Shown: positions 1 through 8,948, numbered from the stretch's first letter. The stretch is 64,000 nucleotides of DNA from Oceanospirillum sp048270425 (GCA_048270425.1 JBLWSY010000009.1:62001-126000); one strand, 5' to 3'. Numbers and translations: made by a program. The notes: generated from the letters alone by a model not told the origin.

Positions 1-2281
1 CAGGCACACCGGTCATCAGTTTGATTGCCTGCTCCGCATGTTCTACGGCGTAGATGGCAAACTGCCCATTGGCACAAGCGTCGATCACCTCATCACTGAG
101 CATCAGGTTATCGATATTCTGTACAGGAATAATCACGCCCTGATCGCCGGTCAGACCACGCTCTTTACAGGTAGCAAAGAAGCCTTCGATCTTCTCATTT
201 ACGCCACCAATCGGCTGAACTTCACCAAACTGGTTCATGGAACCGGTTACCGCCAGTGACTGTTTCACCGGAATACCGGACATAGCGGACAAAAGGCAAA
301 CCAGCTCACCCAGAGAGGCACTGTCACCATCAACCCCATTATAGGATTGCTCAAACCCCAGGCTGGCAGACAGAGGCAGAGGTTCATCCGCCCCGAACTG
401 AGCATTCAGGAAAGAGCTGAGAATCATCACGCCTTTTGAGTGCAGAGCTCCGCCTAAATGAACGCTGCGCTCGATATCCAGTACCTCACCATTGCCATAG
501 CGAACCGTACCTGTAATACGGCTTGGTTGGCCAAACTCGCTCTCGCCGATACGCAGAACTGTCAGGCCGTTCACCTGCCCCACTTTTTCACCCTGAGTAT
601 CGATCAGAATGGTGCCGTCATGGATATTGTTGAACATGCGTTCACGAATATGACCGGAGCGATACTCACGCCCTGCCAGCGCCTGATCAACAGACTGGGC
701 GTCGATCTGTTCTTTCTGCTCAGAGGTTGCGCAATAGTGCGCCTCGCGCAGCAGATGCTTCAGATCAGCAGCGTTCAGCGACAAGCGATTCTGGTGCTCT
801 GCCTGACGGGCTCCCACTTCGATCACCTTCATCAGGGCATCACGATTCAGAGGCAGAAGATTATCCTCTTTCACCATGGAGCTGATCAGGCGCGCGTAGA
901 GGGTTTCGTTCTCCTCATTACGTGGCATATCGCTTTCAAACTCCGCGAGCACCTTAAACAGCTCGCCAAAATCGGGATCGTAACGCTGCAGCAGATAGTA
1001 CTGCTCGGCATCGCCCAAAAGTGCGATGGTGACATTCAGCGTCATCGGTTCCGGCTCAAGACTGACATTACCGGACAGGGTCAGCTGCTTCTCAAGCGTA
1101 TCAATACGCAGGCAACCGGTGCGAAGCGCCAGCTTGAGGCCATCCCAGGCATAGGGTTGCTGCAGCAACTTACCCGCATCCAGAATCAGGAAGCCGCCAT
1201 TGGCTTTATGCAGCGCACCAGCACGAATCAGGGAGAAATCCGTGGCCACCGTACCCATATAGGTGACATTTTCCAGATGGCCAACCAGATTGTTGTGGGT
1301 CGGCATATCCTCAATCACCAAAGGCGCACCGGAATCCGGACAGTTGGTCGACATCACATTGATCTGATAACGAGCCGGAATCTTATGATCCGGGGAGGCA
1401 CGGGTTACCGCATCAGTGTTCTCATCTTCTTCCAGAAAGATCTCAACATTTTCCACCAGGTCTTTCTGCAGCGCGTTAAGGTAGTCCTGTACGCGCTCAT
1501 GCTCGGCATATTTATCGTGCAACTCTGACAGCCAGTGCTGGATAGCGGTCAGGGTAATATTCTCATTCAGCTTCTGCTGCTTCTCACGGATATCCTTTTC
1601 CATGTGCGCCAGATCACGCAACGCTGCACGGAGATCCTTTTCCATCAGTTCGATACTGTCTTTAAACGCCAGACGGGTGTCTTCCGGTAGCTCGTTAAAC
1701 GCTTTAACGGCGTAAGCTTCACCCTCTTCATCCACCGGCATAAAGGAGTATCCGCCAGGGTTCTGCAGAATCAGCTTAAGCTTGTGCTTACCCGCTTCAG
1801 CAGCTACTTCTTTGAGCATACTTTCCTGCTGCTCGGAGAAGTCTTCACGGATCGACTCGGCTTTTTCGACAAAGCTCTCCTGCTCAAAGGCCGCCGGAAT
1901 GGCATGACGCAGCTCTTTGATCAGGGCTTCCATATCCTTTTTCAGCTGGACAGCCATACCTGCTGGCAGACGGATCGCCCAGGGCTTGCGGGGAGTCTCA
2001 AAGTTATTAACGTAACACCAGTCATCCGGTGCTGACTGAGCATGGGCATGCTGCTCAAGAAAGCGCTTAAGCATGGTCCGCTTACCCAAGCCATTCTCCC
2101 CCACCGCAAACAGGTTATAACCTTTATCCGGTACAGCAATAGCAAAACGAACCGCATGCTCGGCCCTTTGCTGGCCAATAAAACGATCCAGAGGTTTGAT
2201 GCGTGCTGTACTGGCGGGCAGACGTTTTTTCACGCAGCGTTTTTTGAGGCGGGATTGCGCCAAAGGCTTAGGTGCCTGCAT
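1..2281 (-). CDS. Lon-family ATP-dependent protease (AAA + Lon catalytic domain), C-terminus cut by window edge
   Basis: The minus strand is open from an ATG at 2281, after a GGAGA ribosome site, to the window edge, giving about 760 residues without a stop. The N-terminus is short and basic, followed by a Walker A-like GENGLGKR about 50 residues in. A long coiled segment follows, then a Lon-type catalytic domain. The serine of the Ser-Lys dyad lies in GDSASLGE (about 300-330) and the lysine in NEKIEGFF (about 180-210). This is the pattern of the Lon-like proteases with a divergent AAA domain (YcbZ-related, PF13654 plus PF05362), not housekeeping LonA, which has an N-terminal LAN domain. Cytoplasmic protein quality control is inferred. 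The gene stands alone, reading away from the chemoreceptor at 2682. Confidence 0.9.
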   Translation of the reverse strand, partial: MQAPKPLAQSRLKKRCVKKRLPASTARIKPLDRFIGQQRAEHAVRFAIAVPDKGYNLFAVGENGLGKRTMLKRFLEQHAHAQSAPDDWCYVNNFETPRKPWAIRLPAGMAVQLKKDMEALIKELRHAIPAAFEQESFVEKAESIREDFSEQQESMLKEVAAEAGKHKLKLILQNPGGYSFMPVDEEGEAYAVKAFNELPEDTRLAFKDSIELMEKDLRAALRDLAHMEKDIREKQQKLNENITLTAIQHWLSELHDKYAEHERVQDYLNALQKDLVENVEIFLEEDENTDAVTRASPDHKIPARYQINVMSTNCPDSGAPLVIEDMPTHNNLVGHLENVTYMGTVATDFSLIRAGALHKANGGFLILDAGKLLQQPYAWDGLKLALRTGCLRIDTLEKQLTLSGNVSLEPEPMTLNVTIALLGDAEQYYLLQRYDPDFGELFKVLAEFESDMPRNEENETLYARLISSMVKEDNLLPLNRDALMKVIEVGARQAEHQNRLSLNAADLKHLLREAHYCATSEQKEQIDAQSVDQALAGREYRSGHIRERMFNNIHDGTILIDTQGEKVGQVNGLTVLRIGESEFGQPSRITGTVRYGNGEVLDIERSVHLGGALHSKGVMILSSFLNAQFGADEPLPLSASLGFEQSYNGVDGDSASLGELVCLLSAMSGIPVKQSLAVTGSMNQFGEVQPIGGVNEKIEGFFATCKERGLTGDQGVIIPVQNIDNLMLSDEVIDACANGQFAIYAVEHAEQAIKLMTGVP

Positions 2282-2681
2282 TGAGTTCTCCCTAAAAAGC
2301 AAGCTGTATCAATACATTATGCAATACATGCCGCCCAAGCGCACCCAAGAAAATCAGACCGGTCACCACACCGGAAATTCGCAATTTTCACAAAGGTACA
2401 TACGACCAAGGCTCAGTAGAAAAAAAGTCTGACAAAAATACAATTAAGGTCCCCACATACATAACGTCTAAAACAAACCAGAAACTCGGCACACAAAAAA
2501 ATTTTGCTGAAAGCATTAATTACCTAAGCCAGATCAACTCCGATTCAAACCGAATCATTACAATTCAAAACCTTACAAAAAGCATGGCTAACAATAAAAA
2601 TAAAATAAGAAGGGCTAAAGCCCCGTTGCAAAGGTCTGGCGTTGTTATTTTGATTAGCATTCGGAACTCAGTGGATCCTTT
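2282..2681. other. Intergenic region between two divergent genes
   Basis: About 400 bp of AT-rich DNA between the Lon-like protease (minus) and the chemoreceptor (plus). It must hold both promoters, but I found no convincing FliA or sigma-70 pair. A short GC hairpin (GGGCT/AGCCC near 2613-2625) sits about 60 bp before the chemoreceptor start. I see no gene and no RNA in it. Confidence 0.4.
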
Positions 2682-4319
2682 ATGAATCAAGTATTACGTT
2701 CAATTGGCATTAAACCCCGTATGGTCCTTGTCGTGATCACCACAGTGCTGAGCATTGTAGCCCTGGTGAGCTTCTCGTTAAGCCAGACGTACAAGATGCA
2801 GATTAGTGAGAAACAGATTAAAACCCAACACCTGGTAGAAAGTGCCGTTGCCATAGTTGAGCACGAATATCAGGCCTTCAAGGCAGGGCAGCAAACGGAA
2901 GAAGAAGCAAAGCAAAGATCGATAAAAACGCTGGAAGCACTGCGTTATGGCGATAACGATTATTTCTGGATCAACGACATGCAGGCGGTTGTGGTGATGC
3001 ACCCGATCAAACCTGCGCTTAACGGCAAAGACCTTTCCAGCCTGGAAGATCCGAACGGTAAACGCTTATTCCAGAGTTTTGTCGATACGGTAAAAACCAA
3101 GGGCAAAGGCAACGAAGGTTATTTATGGCCTAAGCCCGGCTTTGATGAGCCTGTGGAAAAAGTATCTTATGTGGCCGGCTTCAAGCCCTGGGGCTGGGTG
3201 ATCGGAACCGGTATCTATATTGATGATGTAGAAGCCGCTTTCTGGGAGACCGCGGGATCTCAGGTCACTATTGCGGTAATTGGCCTTGCGGTGACGGTGC
3301 TGGTGCTTTTCCTGATCGCCAATAGCATTATCACACCGATGGATGATACCAACCGGGCCATGCGTAATATCAGTCAGGGTGAAGGTGATCTGACTCAGCG
3401 ACTGGATGCCTCAGGCAATGATGAGATGAGCCAGCTGGCCCGCTCCTTCAACCTGTTTGTGGATCAGATCCAGTCTGTGATTAAAGAGGTCGACAGCTCT
3501 ACCCAGCGCGTTGCATCGGCCGCCGAACAGCTGACTCAGGCAACCACCCAGAGCACCCAGGCGATTCACCGCCAAACCACTGAAACGGATCAGGTGGCTA
3601 CCGCTATCAACGAAATGGCAACCACGATTCATCAGGTCGCACAGAGCGCGATCAGTGCGGCAGAAACAACCCGAAGCGCCGAGAAACAGACGAATATCGG
3701 TAAAGATGATATCGATGCGACAACCCGAACTATTGCCGCGCTGTCTGAAGAAGTCGGTCGGGCAACCGACGTCATCAAGCAACTGGATGATCATGCTAAC
3801 AATATCGCTTCGGTTCTGGATGTTATTGGTGAAATTGCCGAGCAAACCAACCTGCTGGCTCTTAACGCCGCTATTGAGGCCGCCCGTGCCGGAGAACAAG
3901 GTCGTGGTTTTGCGGTAGTTGCCGATGAAGTGCGAACACTGGCAAGCCGTACACAGCACAGCACCCATGAAATTGAGCGCATGATCGAACAGCTGCAGGC
4001 CGGTGCCAAGCAGGCAGTAAACGTGATGGAGGCCAGTGTTGCCAGTACTCAGACTACCATGGAACGCGCAGATGAAACTCAGACTGCTCTGGAAGAGATC
4101 TCTCGTGGCATGTTGCAGGTTAACGATATGATCAGCCAAATTGCCAGCGCCGCTGAACAACAGTCTGCGGTCGCCGAGCAGATCAACGCCAGCGTGGTTA
4201 GCATTGTCGACCTGTCAGAAGACAGCTCTCACTCTGCAGACCAAACCCGTCAGGCAAGTTCAGAACTCAACGCTCTGGCCGGAGAGCTAAAACAGCTGAT
4301 TCACCGCTTTAAGGTATAA
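2682..4319 (+). CDS. Methyl-accepting chemotaxis protein with single-Cache sensor domain
   Basis: A 545-residue chemoreceptor. TM1 is at about residues 12-32. The periplasmic segment carries the sCache_2 hallmark DNDYFWINDM and a GWVIGTGIY motif near its end. TM2 is at about 192-212, followed by a HAMP domain and a full cytoplasmic signalling helix. The kinase-contact tip is the canonical EQTNLLALNAAIEAARAGE. It should sense a small organic ligand in the periplasm and control CheA/CheW. There is no C-terminal CheR-tethering pentapeptide; it ends LIHRFKV. It is monocistronic, with a terminator downstream. The ligand cannot be read from sequence. Confidence 0.95.
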   Translation: MNQVLRSIGIKPRMVLVVITTVLSIVALVSFSLSQTYKMQISEKQIKTQHLVESAVAIVEHEYQAFKAGQQTEEEAKQRSIKTLEALRYGDNDYFWINDMQAVVVMHPIKPALNGKDLSSLEDPNGKRLFQSFVDTVKTKGKGNEGYLWPKPGFDEPVEKVSYVAGFKPWGWVIGTGIYIDDVEAAFWETAGSQVTIAVIGLAVTVLVLFLIANSIITPMDDTNRAMRNISQGEGDLTQRLDASGNDEMSQLARSFNLFVDQIQSVIKEVDSSTQRVASAAEQLTQATTQSTQAIHRQTTETDQVATAINEMATTIHQVAQSAISAAETTRSAEKQTNIGKDDIDATTRTIAALSEEVGRATDVIKQLDDHANNIASVLDVIGEIAEQTNLLALNAAIEAARAGEQGRGFAVVADEVRTLASRTQHSTHEIERMIEQLQAGAKQAVNVMEASVASTQTTMERADETQTALEEISRGMLQVNDMISQIASAAEQQSAVAEQINASVVSIVDLSEDSSHSADQTRQASSELNALAGELKQLIHRFKV

Positions 4320-4398
4320 CAGCACAAGGGATAAGGCCCCGCTGCCCACCGGACAGATATTCGGAGGAAGCAGCGTCGGGTCAATCAGCCTCCCTTTC

Positions 4399-4436
4399 GG
4401 GAACAGTCCGTTTTATGCCTTCTGTTCCCTTTTTTT
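4399..4436 (+). terminator. Rho-independent terminator after the first chemoreceptor
   Basis: Arms GGGAACA (4399-4405) and TGTTCCC (4423-4429) are followed by a run of seven T. It lies about 80 bp past the chemoreceptor stop. Confidence 0.75.
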
Positions 4437-4602
4437 GCCCCTTCAGAGCATCGCTACAGCTCCCCACTTTGAGCTTTTGCCATCGCTCAGTTAATCTTTC
4501 CTAACAAAGTTACCTTGGGTTAACCCTAAACGTTAGTTCGCCTGCACCAGATTATCCCTATCTCTGATGCAGCGCCGTTAACCGCTCAGAGAGAACCAGC
4601 CC

Positions 4603-5238
4603 ATGGACCCGGCATCGCAAAATATCGCAAACCTTTCCCCGCTTCCGGAGCAGATTCGCCTGGCTATCCTGCCCCGCGTCCTTTTTCCGCAAACCTTTAT
4701 GCCGCTTAATGTACTGGAGCCCAGATACGAGCGCATGGTGAAAGAGTGCCTGTCTGACCAGGCCGGAATCGGCATTTTGTATCAGCCCGAGTATTTTCCC
4801 AGCGATGCCCCGCAACATCAGATAACCCGGTTGTGCGGCCAGATAGGAACCTATGGGCAGATCTCAGACTGGTATCCGCAACCGGACAATACCCTGTCAC
4901 TGAACATTGATGGCCTAAGCCGCTTTCAGGTGAAACAAGCCACTCAGCAAAACGACGGATTAGTCATCGCTGATGTGACATGGCTGGCAGAGGATACCGA
5001 ATACACGATCCGACCGGAGCACCAACCTCTGGTTAATCTTTTGTCAGACATTAGTCATCACCCACTGGCCGAAGCGTTCGATTGCCGCTTCAATCTTCGT
5101 AATGCCGTCAGTGTCAGCCTTAATCTGGCTCACCTGATGCCGATCAGCGATCCGGACAAACAAAGGCTTCTTGAATGCACATCCGCCCATGAGCGACTGA
5201 CCGAGCTATCAAGATTACTTAACATCAGACCAAACTGA
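4603..5238 (+). CDS. LON peptidase substrate-binding (LAN) domain protein without protease domain
   Basis: A 211-residue protein matching the N-terminal substrate-recognition domain of Lon (PF02190) as a stand-alone unit. It has an LAILPRVLFPQTFMPLNVLEPRYERM start, a central IGTYGQI strand and an INIDGLSRF-type strand. No ATPase or peptidase motif follows. Such proteins are common in proteobacteria and their role is not established; an adaptor-like function is inference. It lies two genes from the Lon-like protease, but a terminator and a chemoreceptor separate them, so no operon link is implied. The ATG at 4603 was taken because the domain starts right after it. Confidence 0.9.
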   Translation: MDPASQNIANLSPLPEQIRLAILPRVLFPQTFMPLNVLEPRYERMVKECLSDQAGIGILYQPEYFPSDAPQHQITRLCGQIGTYGQISDWYPQPDNTLSLNIDGLSRFQVKQATQQNDGLVIADVTWLAEDTEYTIRPEHQPLVNLLSDISHHPLAEAFDCRFNLRNAVSVSLNLAHLMPISDPDKQRLLECTSAHERLTELSRLLNIRPN

Positions 5239-5398
5239 CCTTTCCGTTCCGACAGCCCTATCACGAATGACCGTTCTGCTCCTACCTTCCGGCCCCACCC
5301 TGAGGGGCGTGCGCCATTCACAAAGCTAAACGTAAAGCTGATTGCACGCCTTAATGAATCAACTAAACTACTCCTTAAACGCTTTGCAGAGTCTGCGT

Positions 5399-5425
5399 TA
5401 AAAACCTAATCATCCATATCGATAA
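5399..5425 (+). promoter_or_regulatory. FliA (sigma-28) type promoter for the second chemoreceptor
   Basis: TAAA at 5399-5402, a 15-bp spacer, then ATCGATAA at 5418-5425, against the consensus TAAA-N15-GCCGATAA (6 of 8 in the -10). It lies 72 bp before the chemoreceptor ATG, where a flagellar class-3 promoter is expected. Confidence 0.7.
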
Positions 5426-5496
5426 TAACCCCAAGACTGATAGCGCTTTCCCCAGGAGCTATCCGGGATAAAAAATCATTTAAGGACGACCACCTT

Positions 5497-7095
5497 ATGT
5501 TAAATTCACTCGCCAGGCTGATCGACACGATTCTTAGTGCGGTTGGAGCCAGAAGCCTGAATGCTCAGTTTTTGCTTTCCTATGCCCTGATTTTTCTACT
5601 GGCCATCGCCTCCGGTGTTTCTCTCTATCTGAGTATGGCGATTGACCCTCAGACCATCAATATCGCAGGCCGCCAGCGTATGCTGAGTCAGAAAATGGCC
5701 AAAGAGGCCCTGCTGGTAGCGGCTCAGGTGGAAAACAAATCCACTCTGCAGAAAACCATGCAACTGTTTGAAAGCTCCCACAAAGATATCATCAAGGGCA
5801 ACAAAGCTCAGGGCATGAACCCGATTACTGATAAAGCAATTCTGGAACAGATGCAGAAAGTGGAGACGCTTTGGGCTGACTACAGTAAGACCCTGCTGCA
5901 ATATGCCGACAATCCCAATGACGCCCTACTTGGCAAAATTCATCAGGAATCTCCCGTTATTCTGGTCGAGATGAATAAAGCTGTAGTGATGATGACTCAG
6001 GCATCCAGCTCGCAAACGAAGACCCAGCTGATGACCGCTTTTATCTGCGTGATTCTGATTGTCTTTATGGTGGTTATGGGTCGTATCTTCGGTCTGCGCC
6101 TGCTGATGGATAACATTACCCGTCTGCAGAAACGTCTCACCCATGTAGGTAGTGGCGACTTTACTCACCGCTTTACGGTAGACCACACCAACAACGAAGT
6201 CGGCAAAATGTTTGCCGCTTACAACACCATGATCGACCAGGTATCTGAGCTGGTAAACAACGCCCGAAATGCCGTAGCCCGTACCGCTGAACACAGTGAA
6301 AGTGTCACCAAAGCAACAGCGGATGCTGAAGCTGGTGTCGTGCGTCAGTACAACGATATCGACCAGGTCGCCACCGCCATGAACGAAATGAGCGCTACCG
6401 TTCACGAGGTCGCCCAGAATGCAGCACAAGCCGCAGAAGCAGCCCAAACCGCCGACAATGAAGCCCGCAGCGGCATGTCCGTTGTTCAGGCTGCTGTAGA
6501 CCAGATTCACGATATGGCGAACCAACTGGACAGCACCTCAGGCGTTCTGGATCGTCTGGAAACCGAATCAGAAGAGATCGGTAAAGTTCTGGAAGTGATC
6601 ACAGGTATCGCCGAACAGACCAATCTGCTGGCCCTTAACGCCGCTATTGAGGCGGCACGTGCCGGTGAACAGGGTCGTGGCTTTGCCGTAGTTGCCGATG
6701 AAGTTCGTACTCTGGCACAACGGACTCAGGAATCCACCGAAGAGATTCGCGTCATTATCGAGCGCCTGCAGAGCGAATCCCGTAACGCCGTAACCTCAAT
6801 GCAGCAAAGTTCTAAACTGGCTGAAAGCAGTGTCAAACAGGCTGAGCTGGCTTCCGAAGCGCTGACCCATATCGCCGGAGCAGTGGATACCATCAGCTCC
6901 ATGAACACCCTGATCGCAACTGCTGCAGAAGAACAAAGTCAGGTAGCCGATGATATCGACCAGCGTATCGTCAGCATCTCAAACGTAGCCGAACAGACCC
7001 GTTCTGACTCTCAGCTGGTCGTTAACGCGACCGAAGAGATTCAGAATGAAGTTCGTGATCTGAACCAGCTGATCAGCCGCTTTAAGACGCGCTGA
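5497..7095 (+). CDS. Methyl-accepting chemotaxis protein with PilJ-type N-terminal sensor
   Basis: A 532-residue chemoreceptor. TM1 is at about residues 22-45. The periplasmic region opens with INIAGRQRMLSQKMAKEAL, the signature of the PilJ / type IV pili MCP N-terminal domain (PF13675; NarX-like helical bundle). TM2 is at about 176-197. HAMP and an MA signalling domain with the canonical EQTNLLALNAAIEAARAGE tip follow. Despite the domain name, its FliA-type promoter points to flagellar rather than pilus chemotaxis (inference). ATG 5497 follows an AAGGACGACC ribosome site. Confidence 0.95.
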   Translation: MLNSLARLIDTILSAVGARSLNAQFLLSYALIFLLAIASGVSLYLSMAIDPQTINIAGRQRMLSQKMAKEALLVAAQVENKSTLQKTMQLFESSHKDIIKGNKAQGMNPITDKAILEQMQKVETLWADYSKTLLQYADNPNDALLGKIHQESPVILVEMNKAVVMMTQASSSQTKTQLMTAFICVILIVFMVVMGRIFGLRLLMDNITRLQKRLTHVGSGDFTHRFTVDHTNNEVGKMFAAYNTMIDQVSELVNNARNAVARTAEHSESVTKATADAEAGVVRQYNDIDQVATAMNEMSATVHEVAQNAAQAAEAAQTADNEARSGMSVVQAAVDQIHDMANQLDSTSGVLDRLETESEEIGKVLEVITGIAEQTNLLALNAAIEAARAGEQGRGFAVVADEVRTLAQRTQESTEEIRVIIERLQSESRNAVTSMQQSSKLAESSVKQAELASEALTHIAGAVDTISSMNTLIATAAEEQSQVADDIDQRIVSISNVAEQTRSDSQLVVNATEEIQNEVRDLNQLISRFKTR

Positions 7096-7123
7096 TCGGC
7101 TTATATAATCCAGCCTTAGTGTC

Positions 7124-7155
7124 AGCCCCGGCAGCCAGCTGCCGGGGCTTTTTTA
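7124..7155 (+). terminator. Rho-independent terminator
   Basis: A perfect 11-bp stem AGCCCCGGCAG/CTGCCGGGGCT with CCAG loop and a T run, 28 bp after the chemoreceptor stop. Confidence 0.9.
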
Positions 7156-7182
7156 TTACGCCAACTGTCAATAAGGCCTGTT

Positions 7183-7824
7183 ATGACTCTGCCCCGCCTC
7201 TACTCCTTTCGTCGATGTCTCTACGCTATGCGCGCCCGACTCGGGCTGTTATTTGCAGGATTACAGGTGGAACTGCGGGAGATCGTCCTGAAAAACAAAC
7301 CCGCGCCTATGCTGGCAATCAGCCCGAAGGGAACCGTTCCTGTGCTGGAGCTACCCGATGGCCGCGTGATTGAAGAGAGCCGGGAGATTCTGGAATGGTC
7401 ACTGGCGCAGAACGATCCTGCTGGGTTGCTGGATGTGGATCTTTCCTTAGCGGCAGGGCTTTTGGATCAGAACGATAGCGACTTTAAACACTGGCTGGAT
7501 CGCTATAAATACGCCGACCGCCATCCCGAGATGAGCCAGCTGGAATACCGTCAACACGGCGAGGAGTTCTTGCAAATTCTTGAGGGATTACTGACTGACC
7601 GGCCTTATCTGCTGGGGGATACCATCAGCATCGCCGATATCGGCATCATGCCCTTTGTCCGCCAGTTCGCCCATGTAGATCGCCAGACCTTTTACGCACT
7701 GCCGTATCCAAAGTTGCAGCAATGGCTGCAGAACTGGTTAGAGCACCCGGTGTTTCTGCAGGCCATGACCAAGTTCGAGCCATGGCAGGAAGGAGATGAA
7801 GTGGTGGTGTTTCCGGTGGGTTGA
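7183..7824 (+). CDS. Glutathione S-transferase family protein
   Basis: A 213-residue cytosolic GST. The N-terminal thioredoxin-fold half begins LPRLYSFRRCLYAMRARLGL and contains SPKGTVPVL (the cis-Pro glutathione-binding loop) and EESREIL. The all-helical C-terminal half has the folding motif SIADIGIMPFVRQFA. Substrate unknown; conjugation or reduction of electrophiles or disulfides is the family role. It is monocistronic, with a terminator just upstream. The accessory islet starts about 100 bp downstream. Confidence 0.9.
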   Translation: MTLPRLYSFRRCLYAMRARLGLLFAGLQVELREIVLKNKPAPMLAISPKGTVPVLELPDGRVIEESREILEWSLAQNDPAGLLDVDLSLAAGLLDQNDSDFKHWLDRYKYADRHPEMSQLEYRQHGEEFLQILEGLLTDRPYLLGDTISIADIGIMPFVRQFAHVDRQTFYALPYPKLQQWLQNWLEHPVFLQAMTKFEPWQEGDEVVVFPVG

Positions 7825-7923
7825 AGATGTGTAAATTTTTAGACGGTTTGGCTGGGTGAAGATGTCAGTTAAGCTAGTTGGACAAGACGCTCCTGCATAA
7901 CACTTGATACTTATTGGTGAACA

Positions 7924-8463
7924 ATGACGGCTAAGAACTCTACAAAACCTAGCATTCTTTATCGCGGCGAAAGGAATTCATTTATCCAAGAAAACGGAAG
8001 ATTAGCGTTTCCAAAAAACGGAGAAGAACTGGCCGATCTTCAACAATGGGCAATGGATAATGACTCAAGAGAGATCACTTTTGATTACGATAAAAACAAC
8101 ATAAATGACGATAAGGACTTTTACAGCCTCGCTTATAAGCACGCAGATTCAACAAATCCAAGAAACTCAAAAAACTATCTAGCATGCACGACCCACATTG
8201 ATATCGCTAAGAAGTTCGCAACTTCTGATCTTTCAGGCTTGATGAGAGAAGCTGGGACTATTTTTAAAATTGACTGTATCCAGCTTGAGAAAAGTGCTCA
8301 ATTCACTGTAAGGAAAAACCCAAACCCTAATTACGAAGATGAGCATGAATTCGGCATTCACTCTCTTCAAAATGCACCAGCAATTCCTGAGACTGCTATT
8401 TTAGAAGAGATTAAAGTCACTGCAGATGGTGAAGTCTGCGAAGTAATAAAAAAGCATAACTAG
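7924..8463 (+). CDS. Uncharacterised AT-rich protein, possibly ADP-ribosyltransferase-like
   Basis: I do not recognise this 179-residue protein by family name. It has three blocks spaced like R-S-E ADP-ribosyltransferases: SILYRGER near the N-terminus (Arg), LACTTHIDIAKKFAT in the middle (STS-like turn plus helix), and EDEHEFGIHS near the C-terminus (ExE-like), followed by a strand-like AILEEIKV. This is pattern reading only. The codon use is clearly more AT-rich than the flanking GST and TonB genes, suggesting recent acquisition. It sits exactly where a higB toxin should be: its TAG at 8461-8463 is in frame with a surviving higB tail, and higA follows. It could be a toxin, an effector or an unrelated passenger. 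Confidence 0.6.
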   Translation: MTAKNSTKPSILYRGERNSFIQENGRLAFPKNGEELADLQQWAMDNDSREITFDYDKNNINDDKDFYSLAYKHADSTNPRNSKNYLACTTHIDIAKKFATSDLSGLMREAGTIFKIDCIQLEKSAQFTVRKNPNPNYEDEHEFGIHSLQNAPAIPETAILEEIKVTADGEVCEVIKKHN

Positions 8464-8526
8464 CTTATTACCTATCGCTTTATTGGCCGTGATGTCGAAA
8501 TTGTAAATTACGAGGATTATCACTGA
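8464..8526 (+). pseudogene. higB: C-terminal remnant of HigB (RelE/ParE-fold) toxin
   Basis: Reading on in the frame of the preceding ORF, past its TAG stop, gives a 20-codon tail. It contains TYRFIGRDVEIVNYEDYH and ends at a TGA that overlaps the higA ATG (ATGA). The NYEDYH ending and the preceding beta strand are the usual C-terminus of HigB toxins encoded directly before HigA. The N-terminal three quarters of higB are absent here and I do not find them upstream. The toxin is therefore lost, with only its tail left attached to higA. Confidence 0.75.
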
Positions 8527-8822
8527 TGAGCATGCACAATCCCGCCCACCCCGGTGAAATACTCAAAGAACTGGTGATTGAAACGCTGGAACTGACCATC
8601 ACGGATGTTGCCGAGCATCTGGATGTCAGCCGGAAAACACTGTCGAAAGTGCTGAATGGCAAAGGGGCGATCACCCCTGAGATGGCATTACGACTGGAAC
8701 TGGTATTCGGCAAGCCCTCCGCAGACCACTGGTTAAGACTGCAGAGCGCCTACGATCTCTGGCAGGTAAGGCAGCATCAGGACACCTTGCAGGTATCGCC
8801 CTACAATCTGGCGTTGGCCTGA
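8526..8822 (+). CDS. higA: HigA family antitoxin (HTH, Xre-like)
   Basis: A 98-residue protein beginning HNPAHPGEILKEL, the typical HigA opening. A helix-turn-helix of the lambda-repressor type follows (TDVAEHLDVSRKTLSKVLNG), then MALRLELVFG. It binds DNA as a dimer and normally neutralises HigB and represses its own operon. Here the partner toxin is reduced to a fragment. The protein may be an orphan, may regulate the upstream ORF, or may protect against HigB toxins arriving on other elements. Start and stop are intact. Confidence 0.92.
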   Translation: MSMHNPAHPGEILKELVIETLELTITDVAEHLDVSRKTLSKVLNGKGAITPEMALRLELVFGKPSADHWLRLQSAYDLWQVRQHQDTLQVSPYNLALA

Positions 8823-8842
8823 TTCCCTCTTCTCTACAATAA

Positions 8843-8870
8843 TTGACAAAATCTTCTGCACGGCTAGTAT
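8843..8870 (+). promoter_or_regulatory. Sigma-70 promoter of the AbiF unit, overlapping an inverted repeat
   Basis: TTGACA (8843-8848), a 16-bp spacer, then TAGTAT (8865-8870). Transcription would start near 8877. A perfect 8-bp inverted repeat TATGGGCG/CGCCCATA (8868-8875 and 8883-8890) covers the -10 and start point, as an operator would. Confidence 0.75.
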
Positions 8871-8876
8871 GGGCGG

Positions 8877-8948
8877 TGACAGCGCCCATACCTCTGGCCT
8901 CATTGCTCTTCGGAGCATTGTCCGCCAAGTATGGGCCTTCTTGTTTGT
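8877..8948 (+). ncRNA. Structured RNA upstream of abiF (candidate abiF-type ncRNA)
   Basis: The predicted transcript folds into one long hairpin. The closing stem is CCCATAC (8885-8891) with GTATGGG (8929-8935). Next come TGGC (8895-8898) with GCCA (8924-8927) and CA (8901-8902) with TG (8919-8920). The apical stem is TGCTC (8904-8908) with GAGCA (8913-8917), closed by a UUCG tetraloop. Internal loops separate the stems. Structured RNAs directly upstream of AbiF/Abi_2 genes are known from comparative genomics, and AbiF-RNA pairs have been proposed as RNA-controlled toxin systems. Position and fold fit that class, but I could not check against its covariance model. Confidence 0.6.

Noticed and set aside
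458..1528. Long plus-strand open frame inside the Lon-like gene
   Set aside because: The opposite strand encodes an unbroken protease with clear motifs. The plus frame has no domain pattern and is an antisense shadow.
2620..2660. FliA-like promoter before the first chemoreceptor
   Set aside because: TAAA is present but the -10 at the right spacing does not resemble GCCGATAA.
3411..4160. Long minus-strand frame inside the first chemoreceptor
   Set aside because: Antisense to a highly conserved signalling domain. Similar shadows occur in the second chemoreceptor.
8862..8940. Reading the AbiF leader as a fluoride or other known riboswitch
   Set aside because: It has a UUCG-capped stem as many RNAs do, but the conserved fluoride pseudoknot bases are missing, and the position points to the abiF-type RNA.
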